Source: Vibrio penaeicida
GTDB lineage: Bacteria; Pseudomonadota; Gammaproteobacteria; Enterobacterales; Vibrionaceae
NCBI RefSeq assembly: GCF_030689305.1
Contig: NZ_JAUYVM010000022.1
Location: 54,433 to 87,874 of the forward strand
Direction of reading: 5' to 3'
DNA: 33,442 bases
The position numbers were made by a program, and so were the translations under genes. Below, in pieces: positions 1-7,782 of the stretch. Under the pieces are notes generated by a model. The model made no database searches. It saw nothing but the letters and a program-made list of their open reading frames with translations, and had not been told where the DNA came from. Within the stretch, counting starts at the first letter, position 1. Each line of letters starts with the position of its first letter.

Positions 1-2
1 GT

Positions 3-1661
3 CGTGAAGAACACCCTGTAGCAACTTATGGGGGCGAATTCGCTGGTGGAATGGCAACAGCTTTGACTGGTATTGGTGCAGCAGGACAGGCAGCGACCCG
101 CACAGGACAAGTTGCACGGACTGCTGGCATAGGTGCAGCCGAAGGCGGTGTCTATGGGTTTAACTCTGGCGAAGGGGGCTTTGAAAACCGCGTTAAGTCA
201 GGCGGTGATGGTGCTGCTTTCGGTGCGTTTGGTGGGGTAGCTGCCCGTCCTGTAGGTGCTGGTTTGTCCAAGCTTGGCGATTCTGGAGAGTCCGTGTTCC
301 AAATGCTGATTGGTCGTGGTCAACCTCAAAGGGCACAAAATGCCATCGGAACTGCCCTTGAACGATCCGGCCAACAAGGTGAAGAAGTTGTGGCCGCGTT
401 ACGTCAAGCGACAAGTGAAGACCAGCCACAATATGCTATAGCGGATGCTTTGGGGCGTCCTGGTCAGCGTATGCTATCTGGTTTGATTCGATCTACCCCA
501 GAAGTAGCGCAAGAGATTCAAGACTACCTTATTTCACGACAAGCCGGGCAAGGCAACCGTGTTGCGTCGTTTGTCGCTGATGCTTTTGATGCACCAAACA
601 GTGCCAATGCGACAAAGGAAGCAATGGAACAGGCGCGCAGTAGGGCTGCAAATGCGAACTATAGTGCGGCCAGAAACAACGCTGATCCGGTTGATGTCCG
701 TGGTGCGTTGGCTATCATTGATGACCGTATTGGTGGCATGCAAGGCAGCGGTGTCCGTGGTGATGGCATTGATGCAAAGTTACTCACATTCCGAAATCGT
801 CTAGCCGCTGCTACGCCGGAAAACACCAAGTTCAACCCCACGCCAACAGCCGTTGAACTTTCAGATTTCAATCGTGTGTTGGGCGTAAAACAAGATGTTC
901 AAGATGCTATTGGGGCTGCAATACGGGCGGGTAGAAATAACGAAGCTCGCGAGCTGGGAAAACTGGTCAGTTCTCTTGATGAAGCCTTGGAAGTATCCAG
1001 CAGCCAATACCGTCAGGCAAATGATGCTTTTGCCCGCGCTTCCCGTGAAATTGATCAAGTGGCTTCGGGTCAGCGTGCTGCCGGGTCACGTTCTCGCCCT
1101 GAAGACACCGTGGCGGCCTTCAACAAAATGACTGATGGGGAACAAGCCGCTTTTCGGGCTGGTTATGCTGATCCTCATATTGCCCGTATAGAATCTGGCG
1201 CTGTTGGTTCAAACGCGGCACGTCCGTTTACTTCACAGAAGTTTCAGCAGGAAGCGGCTGCAATGGCAACTGATCCCGAATTACTTACTAGGCGCTTGGA
1301 TCGGGAAAACCAGATGTTTTCAACGAACAATACCGTGCTTGGTGGTAGCCGAACTGCTGACAACTTGATTGATATGGAAGATGTCAGCCACTTCGATACC
1401 GGAGCGCTAGCTCTTTTGCTTCGTGGACAGATCATTGATGGAACTACCCAACTTGCAGGGCCAGCGATTAACCGATTACGGGGACACGGGCCTTTAGTAC
1501 GTGAAGAAATGGCCCGCATGTTGACCAGCAAAGGTGATGAAGGCGCAAGCCTTATTCAGCAACTATTAATCAACAAACAGAAAGAACAGGCAGCGCGTCA
1601 AATTATGATTGACCGCATGACGGCGGCGGGTGGTGTGGGTGCCGGGATGTCTCAGGACTAA
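3..1661 (+). CDS. Phage DNA-ejection / internal virion-like protein, 5' end outside window
   Basis: The reading frame is open to the left edge (codons from base 3), so the ATG at 51 is probably internal and the protein is cut by the window. At least 552 residues are visible. The beginning is rich in Gly and Ala with weakly hydrophobic stretches (GIGAAGQAATRTG and similar). The middle is helical, charged and rich in Ala, Arg and Gln, with the phrase ALGRPGQRMLSGLIRSTP around residues 140-160. This resembles the long internal or ejection proteins of P22/epsilon15-like podoviruses, which leave the virion and help carry DNA across the envelope. No enzymatic motif is visible. The next plus-strand gene is the tail fibre, fitting a late structural operon. 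Family assignment is by general character, so the specific function is tentative. Confidence 0.55.
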   Translation, partial: REEHPVATYGGEFAGGMATALTGIGAAGQAATRTGQVARTAGIGAAEGGVYGFNSGEGGFENRVKSGGDGAAFGAFGGVAARPVGAGLSKLGDSGESVFQMLIGRGQPQRAQNAIGTALERSGQQGEEVVAALRQATSEDQPQYAIADALGRPGQRMLSGLIRSTPEVAQEIQDYLISRQAGQGNRVASFVADAFDAPNSANATKEAMEQARSRAANANYSAARNNADPVDVRGALAIIDDRIGGMQGSGVRGDGIDAKLLTFRNRLAAATPENTKFNPTPTAVELSDFNRVLGVKQDVQDAIGAAIRAGRNNEARELGKLVSSLDEALEVSSSQYRQANDAFARASREIDQVASGQRAAGSRSRPEDTVAAFNKMTDGEQAAFRAGYADPHIARIESGAVGSNAARPFTSQKFQQEAAAMATDPELLTRRLDRENQMFSTNNTVLGGSRTADNLIDMEDVSHFDTGALALLLRGQIIDGTTQLAGPAINRLRGHGPLVREEMARMLTSKGDEGASLIQQLLINKQKEQAARQIMIDRMTAAGGVGAGMSQD

Positions 1662-1858
1662 ACAGCGTGACTACCAAGGTATACGGCAACCATGCCAATA
1701 ACAGCAGGTACGCCAATTGCCAGGATTGAATGCCAATCCCAGTCATCTTTTTTGTTTAACCGCCAAAAGCCATAGATAGCCCACAACGTAAGCATGTTTG
1801 CCACGAGAACCAAGGCAAGTATGTCAAAGCCGTCTAGCGGTGGATCGAAAATAGTCAT
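1658..1858 (-). CDS. Small two-helix membrane protein in prophage (possible moron)
   Basis: A 66-residue protein with two hydrophobic segments, about residues 11-31 and 44-63, separated by a charged loop (RLNKKDDWDW). It is encoded against the direction of the phage structural genes, and its stop overlaps the stop of the ejection-like gene by a few bases. There is no strong Shine-Dalgarno sequence. A possible -10 (GATAAT) lies just upstream on the minus strand, but its -35 is poor. Opposite orientation, tiny size and membrane character fit a phage moron expressed in the lysogen, for example a superinfection-exclusion protein. A holin-like role is also possible. I do not recognise the family. 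Confidence 0.5.
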   Translation of the reverse strand: MTIFDPPLDGFDILALVLVANMLTLWAIYGFWRLNKKDDWDWHSILAIGVPAVIGMVAVYLGSHAV

Positions 1859-1885
1859 ACATCAATTGTAAATTATCCAAGGGTG

Positions 1886-1909
1886 TAGCGCATCTTTACA
1901 GATGCGCTA
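1886..1909. repeat. Perfect 10-bp inverted repeat with 4-nt loop
   Basis: TAGCGCATCT, then TTAC, then AGATGCGCTA form a perfect hairpin between the small membrane protein gene and the tail fibre gene. There is no long T-run on either side, so it is not a clear terminator. It lies upstream of the minus-strand membrane protein start and could be an operator or an RNA stem-loop in either transcript. Confidence 0.55.
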
Positions 1910-1973
1910 TTTGCACTCTACGGATAGGTTTTTCAAGCTAAGATTATGCCAAAGCAACAGATTATTTTACCCA

Positions 1974-1997
1974 AGCCCCGCCAGTCGGGGCTTTTTT
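1974..1997 (+). terminator. Rho-independent terminator just ahead of tail fibre gene
   Basis: AGCCCCG, loop CCAGT, CGGGGCT, then a run of six T. It is oriented to stop plus-strand transcription coming from the ejection-like gene and ends only about 28 bases before the tail fibre start codon. Tail fibre expression would therefore depend on antitermination or read-through. Confidence 0.75.
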
Positions 1998-2024
1998 GAG
2001 ACTAATTTCTAGGAGATGCAAATT

Positions 2025-3662
2025 ATGCCATTTAACGCGAGTGGATACTTTCAGCGTCTATTCAGCTGGCGCGATGACCGTGATGCAGGTGTGAAAATTC
2101 TTGCTGAACGGATGGATCAGGAAATGGATGGGATCGTTGCCGGTATCAATGACATCGTGTCTGGCAATGTTGACTGGAAGGGGGCAATGACGGGTGTATT
2201 CGGTACCTCAGCGGCACCGGCTTATTCCTTCCAGGAAGACTCAGATACAGGCATATACCGCGAATCGACCAACACGTTGGGTTTCAGTATCGGTGGTGTC
2301 GCAGTTGCTGTATTGGAGGGAAACGGTTTAACGGTAAACGGATCGGTTGGTGCAACCAAGTTTAATGCGGGTGGTGCTGAGTACAGCACAACGGCCGGCG
2401 GTTGGTTCCTCAATAACTGGAACACGGATAAACAAAAAGGCATGGCTTTATTTGCTGATAACAATGAAATGTTTGTCAAGAATGTGACAGAAAACAATCC
2501 ATCAGCAAACCCAGTTGCACCAAGTGTCCTGAAACTCTGGGATGGTGCAAACTGGAAAAAGGTACTGACCGAGGGGAGCGCGGATTTTGGCAGATATGGC
2601 AACACCCATCCCTTTACAGTGGGCGGTGACGCGAATACTTATTACCCAGTAAGAATTGATGGTCCGAGTAATTTTGATTTCGCTGATATTGGGATTAGTC
2701 GCCACTATAACTGGCCAGCGCCTAACTCATGGAATACATCAACGCACAAGGGCGGATTAACACTGAACTTTCGTTGGTCAGGTGACGGCAATTGGGGCGG
2801 TAATGATAAAACCATCCGTATAGTGCAGTTCGCAGAATCCTATACGTCAATGGTCGGCGGTATTCAACTTTCAACCGGCGGCGTTATTGTTTGGCTACGG
2901 GGCGGCGGTGCCAGATATAACCTAACGAGTTCAAACGGCAAGGTGACGAGAATTCAGATTTACGCAACCTCTGCAGGTTATACAGATTCAAGACCCACCA
3001 ATTTTGTGCCAAGAACAGGCACACCGGATCAAATTAGAGCAAATAGACAAGCGGAAATCGATTCTTATTGGCCAGTTCGAGGCAACAGAAACGGCGTATT
3101 CGGTGACATGGTCGTCAAGAGAGATTCATCAAGTTCTAAGTTGTTGGACTTGAGAAATGCTACGTCTAATAGCTGGGCATACATTGCAATATCATCAGGG
3201 GTGAAAGACAAATACGCAGGTGATAAAACCGTGCATATCGGCTTTGCTGATCATGCCACAGCCGGACAACCCGCTAAGAGTTTGCATTTCAGAATGGGGG
3301 AGGGCAGTACAAATCATACCCGCCTTGCGGTCCATAAAGACGGTGTGAGTGTTCCTAATAAGTTGACGGCGGGTGATTTTGTTTGCGGCGGTAATATTGA
3401 GTTCAGGTCTAATCAGAGACAGCATATTACTTTTAGGAACACTCAAGGAATCGCTAAGGCATATATCTACAAAGACCACGATACAACGTTTTTAACGCAT
3501 ACTGCCGAATCAAGGTTTGAGCAGGATGTAAAGGTCGGAGGGGATTTAGATTGTGATCGAGTGCTATTGAAAGGCAAGGTCATGGTGACTGGCGCGGCAG
3601 GATTAGGCGCTCCAACAGGCGCTGCGGTTCCCCCCGCTGGAGGCTTATTTGTGAGGTGGTAA
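2025..3662 (+). CDS. Phage tail fibre / receptor-binding appendage protein
   Basis: The likely start is the ATG at 2025. An AGGAG at 2011-2015 sits 9 bases before it, whereas an in-frame ATG at 2016 directly touches that ribosome-binding site and is unlikely. The 545-residue protein opens with a short helical head (WRDDRDAGVKILAERMDQEM) of the kind that joins podovirus fibres to the tail. A segment about residues 60-110 follows with SDTGIYRES and NTLGFSIGGVAV, common in phage fibre shafts. The rest is rich in Gly, Asn, Thr and aromatic residues, typical of beta-structured receptor-binding domains. The end, GGLFVRW, is compact and aromatic. It should assemble as a trimer on the tail and bind a surface polysaccharide or protein; the receptor is unknown. 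No endosialidase or lyase motif was recognised. Confidence 0.75.
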   Translation: MPFNASGYFQRLFSWRDDRDAGVKILAERMDQEMDGIVAGINDIVSGNVDWKGAMTGVFGTSAAPAYSFQEDSDTGIYRESTNTLGFSIGGVAVAVLEGNGLTVNGSVGATKFNAGGAEYSTTAGGWFLNNWNTDKQKGMALFADNNEMFVKNVTENNPSANPVAPSVLKLWDGANWKKVLTEGSADFGRYGNTHPFTVGGDANTYYPVRIDGPSNFDFADIGISRHYNWPAPNSWNTSTHKGGLTLNFRWSGDGNWGGNDKTIRIVQFAESYTSMVGGIQLSTGGVIVWLRGGGARYNLTSSNGKVTRIQIYATSAGYTDSRPTNFVPRTGTPDQIRANRQAEIDSYWPVRGNRNGVFGDMVVKRDSSSSKLLDLRNATSNSWAYIAISSGVKDKYAGDKTVHIGFADHATAGQPAKSLHFRMGEGSTNHTRLAVHKDGVSVPNKLTAGDFVCGGNIEFRSNQRQHITFRNTQGIAKAYIYKDHDTTFLTHTAESRFEQDVKVGGDLDCDRVLLKGKVMVTGAAGLGAPTGAAVPPAGGLFVRW

Positions 3663-3664
3663 CC

Positions 3665-4252
3665 ATGGCAGCTGAGTTTTGGTTTAACGACAGTGGAACA
3701 CAACGCAAGGCGAAAGAAGTCTATTTCAATGACAGTGGCACGCTGAGAAAAGCCAAGGAAATTTGGTACAACGATAATGGAAGCTTGAGAAAAGTTTTCT
3801 CAGCTGGCTTTAGTTTTAGACCCACATTTGTCGATGAAAGCAGTAACGTCAGACCCTGGGAGCAAGTATTTAAAGCCTATAATTCCACTCAGAGTGGAGG
3901 TAGTAACCAGTTGATTGTTGACAACCCGCTTGGTGATGCAAGAAGGCTAAGGTTGCGTTGGTTCAATGTTGTTGCATGGAAGACGAGTCCTAGTGCTTCC
4001 TACTATGACCGAGCGTCAAATATTCACATCATTTTTTCGACTATGAGTAGCACTGCTCAGGTAAAAGTTAATAATCATAGCGGTCTTGTTTTGACGGCAG
4101 GAGGAAGCGCGACAACCATGTTAAAATGGCGTGCTGACAATAATGGTTATGATTTGAGCTGGATAACGGACATCTATACGCGATCTGTAGAGGTGAAAAA
4201 ATTTGTAGATATAATTATGACACCTCAAGAATTCTCAATCTCAGCAATTTAA
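3665..4252 (+). CDS. Phage distal protein with three N-terminal NDSG repeats
   Basis: The ATG at 3665 is preferred: GAGGTGG at 3653-3659 is a good ribosome-binding site, and the start lies two bases after the tail fibre stop. A GTG in frame at 3656 overlaps that site. The 195-residue protein begins with three tandem copies of a 14-15 residue unit (WFNDSGTQRKAKE, YFNDSGTLRKAKE, WYNDNGSLRKVF), covering about residues 5-47. The remainder looks beta-rich, with alternating polar and hydrophobic residues, and has no recognised motif. Similar W/Y-N-D-G-x-x-R-K repeats occur in phage tail-associated proteins. Tight coupling to the fibre gene suggests a fibre-tip protein, fibre chaperone or second adhesin. 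Function is inferred from position only. Confidence 0.6.
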   Translation: MAAEFWFNDSGTQRKAKEVYFNDSGTLRKAKEIWYNDNGSLRKVFSAGFSFRPTFVDESSNVRPWEQVFKAYNSTQSGGSNQLIVDNPLGDARRLRLRWFNVVAWKTSPSASYYDRASNIHIIFSTMSSTAQVKVNNHSGLVLTAGGSATTMLKWRADNNGYDLSWITDIYTRSVEVKKFVDIIMTPQEFSISAI

Positions 4253-4327
4253 AAGCTATCAAGCCCTCAATTTCGAATTTCTAAAAGATAGCCCTGAGTG
4301 AATCGCGAAAAGTGGACTACTGTATAT

Positions 4328-4355
4328 TACCACCTTGTTACCACGTTGTTACCAC
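4328..4355. repeat. Three phased TTACCAC direct repeats (candidate integrase arm sites)
   Basis: TTACCAC occurs at 4328-4334, 4338-4344 and 4349-4355, the last two inside a longer repeat, TTGTTACCAC. Spacing of 10-11 bases puts them on one face of the helix. They lie between the last phage gene and the tRNA 3' end, where attachment-site arms carry integrase arm-type or excisionase sites. Confidence 0.5.
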
Positions 4356-4373
4356 CCTTGAGTGTTTTATAAA

Positions 4374-4407
4374 ATGAAAAAGCCCGTAACTCATTGAGCT
4401 ACGGGCT
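4374..4407 (-). terminator. Terminator downstream of tRNA-Pro
   Basis: Read on the minus strand, AGCCCGTAGCTCA pairs with TGAGTTACGGGCT (one G-T pair) and is followed by TTTTTC. It begins 8 bases after the tRNA CCA end, so it ends the tRNA transcript. If the phage crossover lies inside the tRNA, this terminator is phage-supplied. Confidence 0.8.
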
Positions 4408-4414
4408 AAAATCA

Positions 4415-4460
4415 TGGTCGGACTGAGAGGATTTGAACCTCCGACCCCTGACACCCCATG
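4415..4460 (-). other. Putative prophage attachment core in tRNA-Pro 3' half
   Basis: The 3' half of tRNA-Pro forms the boundary between phage genes and conserved chromosome. Phages that use tRNA genes usually carry a copy of the tRNA 3' end as their core, so the gene stays intact. The matching copy should lie at the far left end of the prophage, outside this window, so the exact core cannot be set here. Confidence 0.4.
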
Positions 4461-4491
4461 ACAGTGCGCTACCAAGCTGCGCTACAGTCCG
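4415..4491 (-). tRNA. proL: tRNA-Pro (anticodon GGG)
   Basis: The minus-strand 77-base sequence folds as a full cloverleaf. The acceptor stem CGGACTG pairs with CAGTCCG before A and the encoded CCA. The D-arm is TAGCGCAGCTTGGTAGCGCA. The anticodon stem CTGTC/GTCAG holds the loop ATGGGGT, giving anticodon GGG, and the T-loop is GGTTCAAATCC. It closely resembles E. coli proL, which also lies beside yejM. The 3' end faces the prophage, making it the likely integration site. Confidence 0.97.
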
Positions 4492-4499
4492 ATAAAAAC

Positions 4500-4529
4500 A
4501 ATGTAATCGGTTTTCTTGTAATGAGTCAA
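4500..4529 (-). promoter_or_regulatory. Candidate promoter of tRNA-Pro
   Basis: On the minus strand, TTGACT (4529-4524), an 18-base spacer and TACATT (4505-4500) precede the tRNA by about 8 bases. The -35 matches 5 of 6 consensus bases and the -10 matches 4 of 6. Confidence 0.45.
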
Positions 4530-4577
4530 CGATTTTTAGCCTTTACCATGAACAAGTGCTTGATATTTATTCACCTG

Positions 4578-6374
4578 TCATTGCTCTGTGTAAAATCTTT
4601 TCTGCTCAGTTAAGCCCTGCATCAAGATAGAAAGCTTAGGGTTGTCGTCGCGTTTTCTGTTGTATTCAGAGTCGTACACTTTGTAGTTACCAAAACGGTC
4701 GACAACGGTTGTTTCCCCATCCGCAATCATTGCAACTTCACGTCGGTTACCAGCGATTATCCAGCTTCTTTCGTCAGTATCGAATAGGCTTCGCCCGCTG
4801 CTGTAGTCTGTCGGGTTTGAACTGACACCAAGGATTTGGTGCATCAACGTTGGCGATAAATCCAAATGACTGGTTTTATGTGTAAACTCTACCGCCTCTT
4901 TTCCTGGCCATTGAATGATCATAGGTACTTGAAGCTGGAATCGGCTGTAGTTAGTGCTAGAACCCCAAGAGCTACTCTTGGTTTCATTAAACTCGGTGCC
5001 GTGATTTGAAGTGACAATCACCACGGTATTATCGGTCAGTTCTAATTTTTCTAGCTGTTCAAACATTGATGCCAATAGTTGGTCTGCTTGCATCGTTGAA
5101 CTCATATAGCCTTCTTTCAGCTGCGCCTCTAATTGGCTGCCTGGAAGGGTTGGATGAGCTGTTTCAAAGTTGGCTAAACTATTAAGTTCCACATAGCTAA
5201 ACCACGGTTGGTTAGGTTTAGACTCTAGCCAAGTGGACCAATTAGAAATAGCTAGTTTGTCGTCAGTGGATTCCAAAGTTGTTAAGTCATCCGGCAGAAT
5301 ATCTTTGAAAATAATGTCTCGGTAAAGCTTGTCGGCAAAGTTGTCGCCACTAAACAAGCCAAAGTTGTAGTTTTTCTTTTCCAACAGCTGGATGAATAAA
5401 GGCGCATCTTGTTGCGCTTTTATGCTTTCGGCGTAGCTGCTTGGCAAGCCGTAGAACAATCCAAATACGCCGTACATGTCATTACTGGCGCTGTAATGGT
5501 TGGTGTAGTTCAAGTGCTGGCTCGCATAGGCGTTTAGCGTTGGCATGGTGTCAGCGGTAACGGCATCAGCTCTTAGGTTATCGACCATGACGATTAAGAC
5601 ATTTAAGTTTTTGCCTCGGCTTTCGTACACCAACGGCTCAATCGGGTACTGAACCAGTTTTACATCGCCAGAATAGCTATCAAGTCTGTCCAAATATTCT
5701 TCTTTATCCAGTAATCCGTGCTTTTCCATAAAGCTTTTTGCCGTCATTGGGTAAGAAAGCGGAAAGTTTGCGCGTTGGCTGGTAATTGGGTTGTAGAAGA
5801 ATGCATCTGCCCAGATGTAGATTAGGTGACTTGCAATAAAACACACGAAGAAAACAGCAGCCAGCGGTTTACCAATGTGTTTGTGTGCAAGTTTACGTTT
5901 TTTGCGCCACACCCATTCAGACAGGGCTATTTGCATCAAAAAGATGACGGGCACGAAAATAAAGAATTGTTGCCATTCAGGGGTGAAATTACCTTCTTCA
6001 CTCATCAATAAATCCATGACGACCGGATTCAAGTGAAGGTGAAGATTTTGATAAACCTGAGTATCAAGCAGTAAGACAGTAAGACCAGCGGTGGCAAAAC
6101 ACGCTGAGAGGAAACGGAACAATTTCCGCGATGGCACCAAAAAGGTGAGCGGAAACAGCACCAATATGTAGATAGCAAAAATCAAAAAAGCAAAATGCCC
6201 AAGCCAAGATACGGCTAAATAGACTTGCCCTAGCAGGGTGTCGGGCCATGGGGACTGAGTTATGTACCGAGTACCAATCAGCATTGCCGCAATGATATTG
6301 AAGAAGGCAAACCAATGCCCCCAACTCACAAGACGAGAAACGCGTTCACTGTATGTATTTTCGCTATCTACCAT
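4578..6374 (-). CDS. yejM: YejM/PbgA/LapC inner-membrane LPS regulator (DUF3413 plus sulfatase-like domain)
   Basis: This 598-residue protein matches the YejM family (about 590 residues). Five hydrophobic helices occupy roughly residues 20-190. A periplasmic sulfatase/phosphoethanolamine-transferase-like domain starts near residue 258 (NVLIVMVDNLRADAV) and carries later blocks such as VVIVTSNHGTEFNE. In E. coli, YejM senses LPS at the periplasmic face of the inner membrane and acts through LapB and FtsH to stabilise LpxC; the globular domain is regulatory, not a true sulfatase. It follows yejL by 25 bases and is probably co-transcribed with it. The ribosome-binding site is weak, suggesting coupling. 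Next on this strand is tRNA-Pro, as in E. coli. Confidence 0.9.
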   Translation of the reverse strand: MVDSENTYSERVSRLVSWGHWFAFFNIIAAMLIGTRYITQSPWPDTLLGQVYLAVSWLGHFAFLIFAIYILVLFPLTFLVPSRKLFRFLSACFATAGLTVLLLDTQVYQNLHLHLNPVVMDLLMSEEGNFTPEWQQFFIFVPVIFLMQIALSEWVWRKKRKLAHKHIGKPLAAVFFVCFIASHLIYIWADAFFYNPITSQRANFPLSYPMTAKSFMEKHGLLDKEEYLDRLDSYSGDVKLVQYPIEPLVYESRGKNLNVLIVMVDNLRADAVTADTMPTLNAYASQHLNYTNHYSASNDMYGVFGLFYGLPSSYAESIKAQQDAPLFIQLLEKKNYNFGLFSGDNFADKLYRDIIFKDILPDDLTTLESTDDKLAISNWSTWLESKPNQPWFSYVELNSLANFETAHPTLPGSQLEAQLKEGYMSSTMQADQLLASMFEQLEKLELTDNTVVIVTSNHGTEFNETKSSSWGSSTNYSRFQLQVPMIIQWPGKEAVEFTHKTSHLDLSPTLMHQILGVSSNPTDYSSGRSLFDTDERSWIIAGNRREVAMIADGETTVVDRFGNYKVYDSEYNRKRDDNPKLSILMQGLTEQKRFYTEQ

Positions 6375-6399
6375 TTATATTTCAGTCTTATTGATTGAA

Positions 6400-6627
6400 T
6401 TAGTGCGTTGCATCGCTATCGACGGATGAGATAAGTGCTTGAGCGAATTTTTCAGCAATTACCTTACGTTGTGAAGCAGGAACGTTTTGATTTAAGACAT
6501 TCGTTGCGATATTTCCCGCGATCATCAATGAAAGCTCTGTATTTGCGCCGTTTTTGTCGAGCACGGCTGCAATCTCAGCCAAGATAGATTCAACTTGTTC
6601 GTCACTGTATTTAGATGTTATCGGCAT
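6400..6627 (-). CDS. yejL: YejL family protein (DUF1414)
   Basis: The protein is 75 residues, the same length as E. coli YejL, and opens with the family's MPxxSxYSDEQVE pattern. It is a small helical soluble protein of unknown function. It sits directly before yejM on the same strand and is divergent from yejK, the same arrangement as in E. coli. The start is fixed by the conserved N-terminus, since the Shine-Dalgarno sequence is poor. The 83 bases to the yejK start must hold both promoters. Confidence 0.92.
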   Translation of the reverse strand: MPITSKYSDEQVESILAEIAAVLDKNGANTELSLMIAGNIATNVLNQNVPASQRKVIAEKFAQALISSVDSDATH

Positions 6628-6710
6628 ATAGACTCTGATAATGATAGTAAAAGCGGCTTATGATAACCTACTCTCCCTCTCAACTGAAACTAGAACACGA
6701 CAAAAATATT

Positions 6711-7712
6711 ATGAGTCTGCATCTTTCAAACGTCATCCTTCATAAGCTGGTTAAAAATGAGCAAGAAGAATTGACTGTTAATTTTCGCCAAGAGTCACTT
6801 CCAAATGAAGGATCATCCGAAAACCTTGTTGCCGAATTGCATCGGGTTTTTAATAGCAAAGCAGGTAAAGGCTTTGGTACGTTTAAACCAGACAGCGATT
6901 TTAAAGCATGGTTGCAAGAACTTCGCCAAAATGAGAAGAGCTTTTACGATTTTTCTCAGATAAGTGCTATCCGGTTAAAAGAGGAATTGTCTAAGTACCC
7001 ATTTGCGGATGAAGGCATTTTGGTTTTTGCTGAGTATCAATCACTTGCGACGGAATATTTGTTTGTGGGCTTGCTTCCGTCAAATGAAAGCTTGAAAGTG
7101 ACAGAAGGGCTAGAAATCAGTGCAACAGACTATCTTGATATCAGCAAAATGGATATTGCGGCAAGAATCGACCTATCGACTTACGCGACCGACGAAGAAT
7201 CGAACCGGTATCTTACGTTTATTAAGGGGAGAGTGGGGCGTAAAGTCTCGGATTTCTTCTTAGATTTCCTCCAAGCGGATGTCGGGCTTGATATAAAAGT
7301 GCAGAACCAAGTTCTCATGCAGGCTGTTGAAGATTTTTGCTCGGACTCAAAACTTGAAAAAGAAGAAGCCACTCAATATCGTAAGCAAGTCTTCGATTAC
7401 TGTAATGAGCAGATTAAATCAGGTGATGAAGTCGAAATTCGTGAGCTGTCTGGCGAATTGCCAACAAGTAATGATGGGACCAGTTTCTTAGACTACACTC
7501 AAGAGCAAGGCTATGATCTTGAAGAGAGTTTTCCTGGTGACCGTTCTACCGTTCGGAAATTAACGAAGTTTGTTGGCGCTGGTGGTGGTGTTTCTATCAA
7601 TTTTGACAGTTTGCTGCTAGGCGAGCGCATTTTTTACGATCCAGAAACAGACACGCTAACACTAAAAGGTACGCCGCCTAACTTGCGAGATCAGTTAACG
7701 CGTCGTTCATAG
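6711..7712 (+). CDS. ndpA: Nucleoid-associated protein NdpA (YejK family)
   Basis: The start chosen is the ATG at 6711 (MSLHLSNVILHKL), which matches E. coli YejK (MSLDINQIALHQL); an in-frame ATG at 6660 would add 17 unsupported residues. The resulting 333-residue protein is close to the 335 of E. coli. Family blocks include YPFADEG, ARIDLS, RYLTFIKGRVGRKVSDFF, YELEESF-like YDLEESFPGDRST and the C-terminus KGTPPNLRDQLTRR. YejK/NdpA is an abundant DNA-binding protein of the nucleoid whose precise role is unclear. It is divergent from yejL. A weak hairpin (7725-7752) follows before the Hpt gene. Confidence 0.95.
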   Translation: MSLHLSNVILHKLVKNEQEELTVNFRQESLPNEGSSENLVAELHRVFNSKAGKGFGTFKPDSDFKAWLQELRQNEKSFYDFSQISAIRLKEELSKYPFADEGILVFAEYQSLATEYLFVGLLPSNESLKVTEGLEISATDYLDISKMDIAARIDLSTYATDEESNRYLTFIKGRVGRKVSDFFLDFLQADVGLDIKVQNQVLMQAVEDFCSDSKLEKEEATQYRKQVFDYCNEQIKSGDEVEIRELSGELPTSNDGTSFLDYTQEQGYDLEESFPGDRSTVRKLTKFVGAGGGVSINFDSLLLGERIFYDPETDTLTLKGTPPNLRDQLTRRS

Positions 7713-7724
7713 AACTCGAATAGG

Positions 7725-7752
7725 TAAGGTGGTTGTAGAGCCACCTTATTTA
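7725..7752 (+). terminator. Weak terminator-like hairpin after ndpA
   Basis: TAAGGTGG, an 8-base loop and CCACCTTA, followed by TTTAATT. The stem is sound but the T-tract is interrupted, so termination may be partial and the Hpt gene may receive some read-through. Confidence 0.45.
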
Positions 7753-7782
7753 ATTAACTCACGTACAATAAAGAGCTATTTT

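Larger units (their letters stand above)
1..4414. mobile_element. Right end of a prophage (late structural genes), abutting tRNA-Pro
   Basis: The first 4.4 kb holds phage-type genes: a long Ala/Gly-rich ejection-like protein, a tail fibre with a podovirus-style N-terminus, and a distal protein with short repeats. It stops at a tRNA-Pro gene, after which a conserved E. coli-like chromosomal order (yejM, yejL, yejK) begins. The tRNA 3' end faces the phage genes, the usual orientation when a phage integrates into a tRNA 3' end. Three helically spaced direct repeats at 4328-4355 look like integrase arm sites. No integrase, capsid or terminase gene is in view, so the rest of the element must lie left of the window. 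Whether it is complete cannot be judged. The exact boundary is inferred. Confidence 0.75.

Noticed and set aside
4328..4355. CRISPR-like array from the short direct repeats
   Set aside because: Units are 7-10 bases with spacers of 3-4 bases, far below CRISPR repeat and spacer sizes, and no cas genes are present.
6635..6665. Fur-box-like GATAATGATA between yejL and ndpA
   Set aside because: The first ten bases fit but the second half does not (about 12 of 19), so it is too weak to claim.
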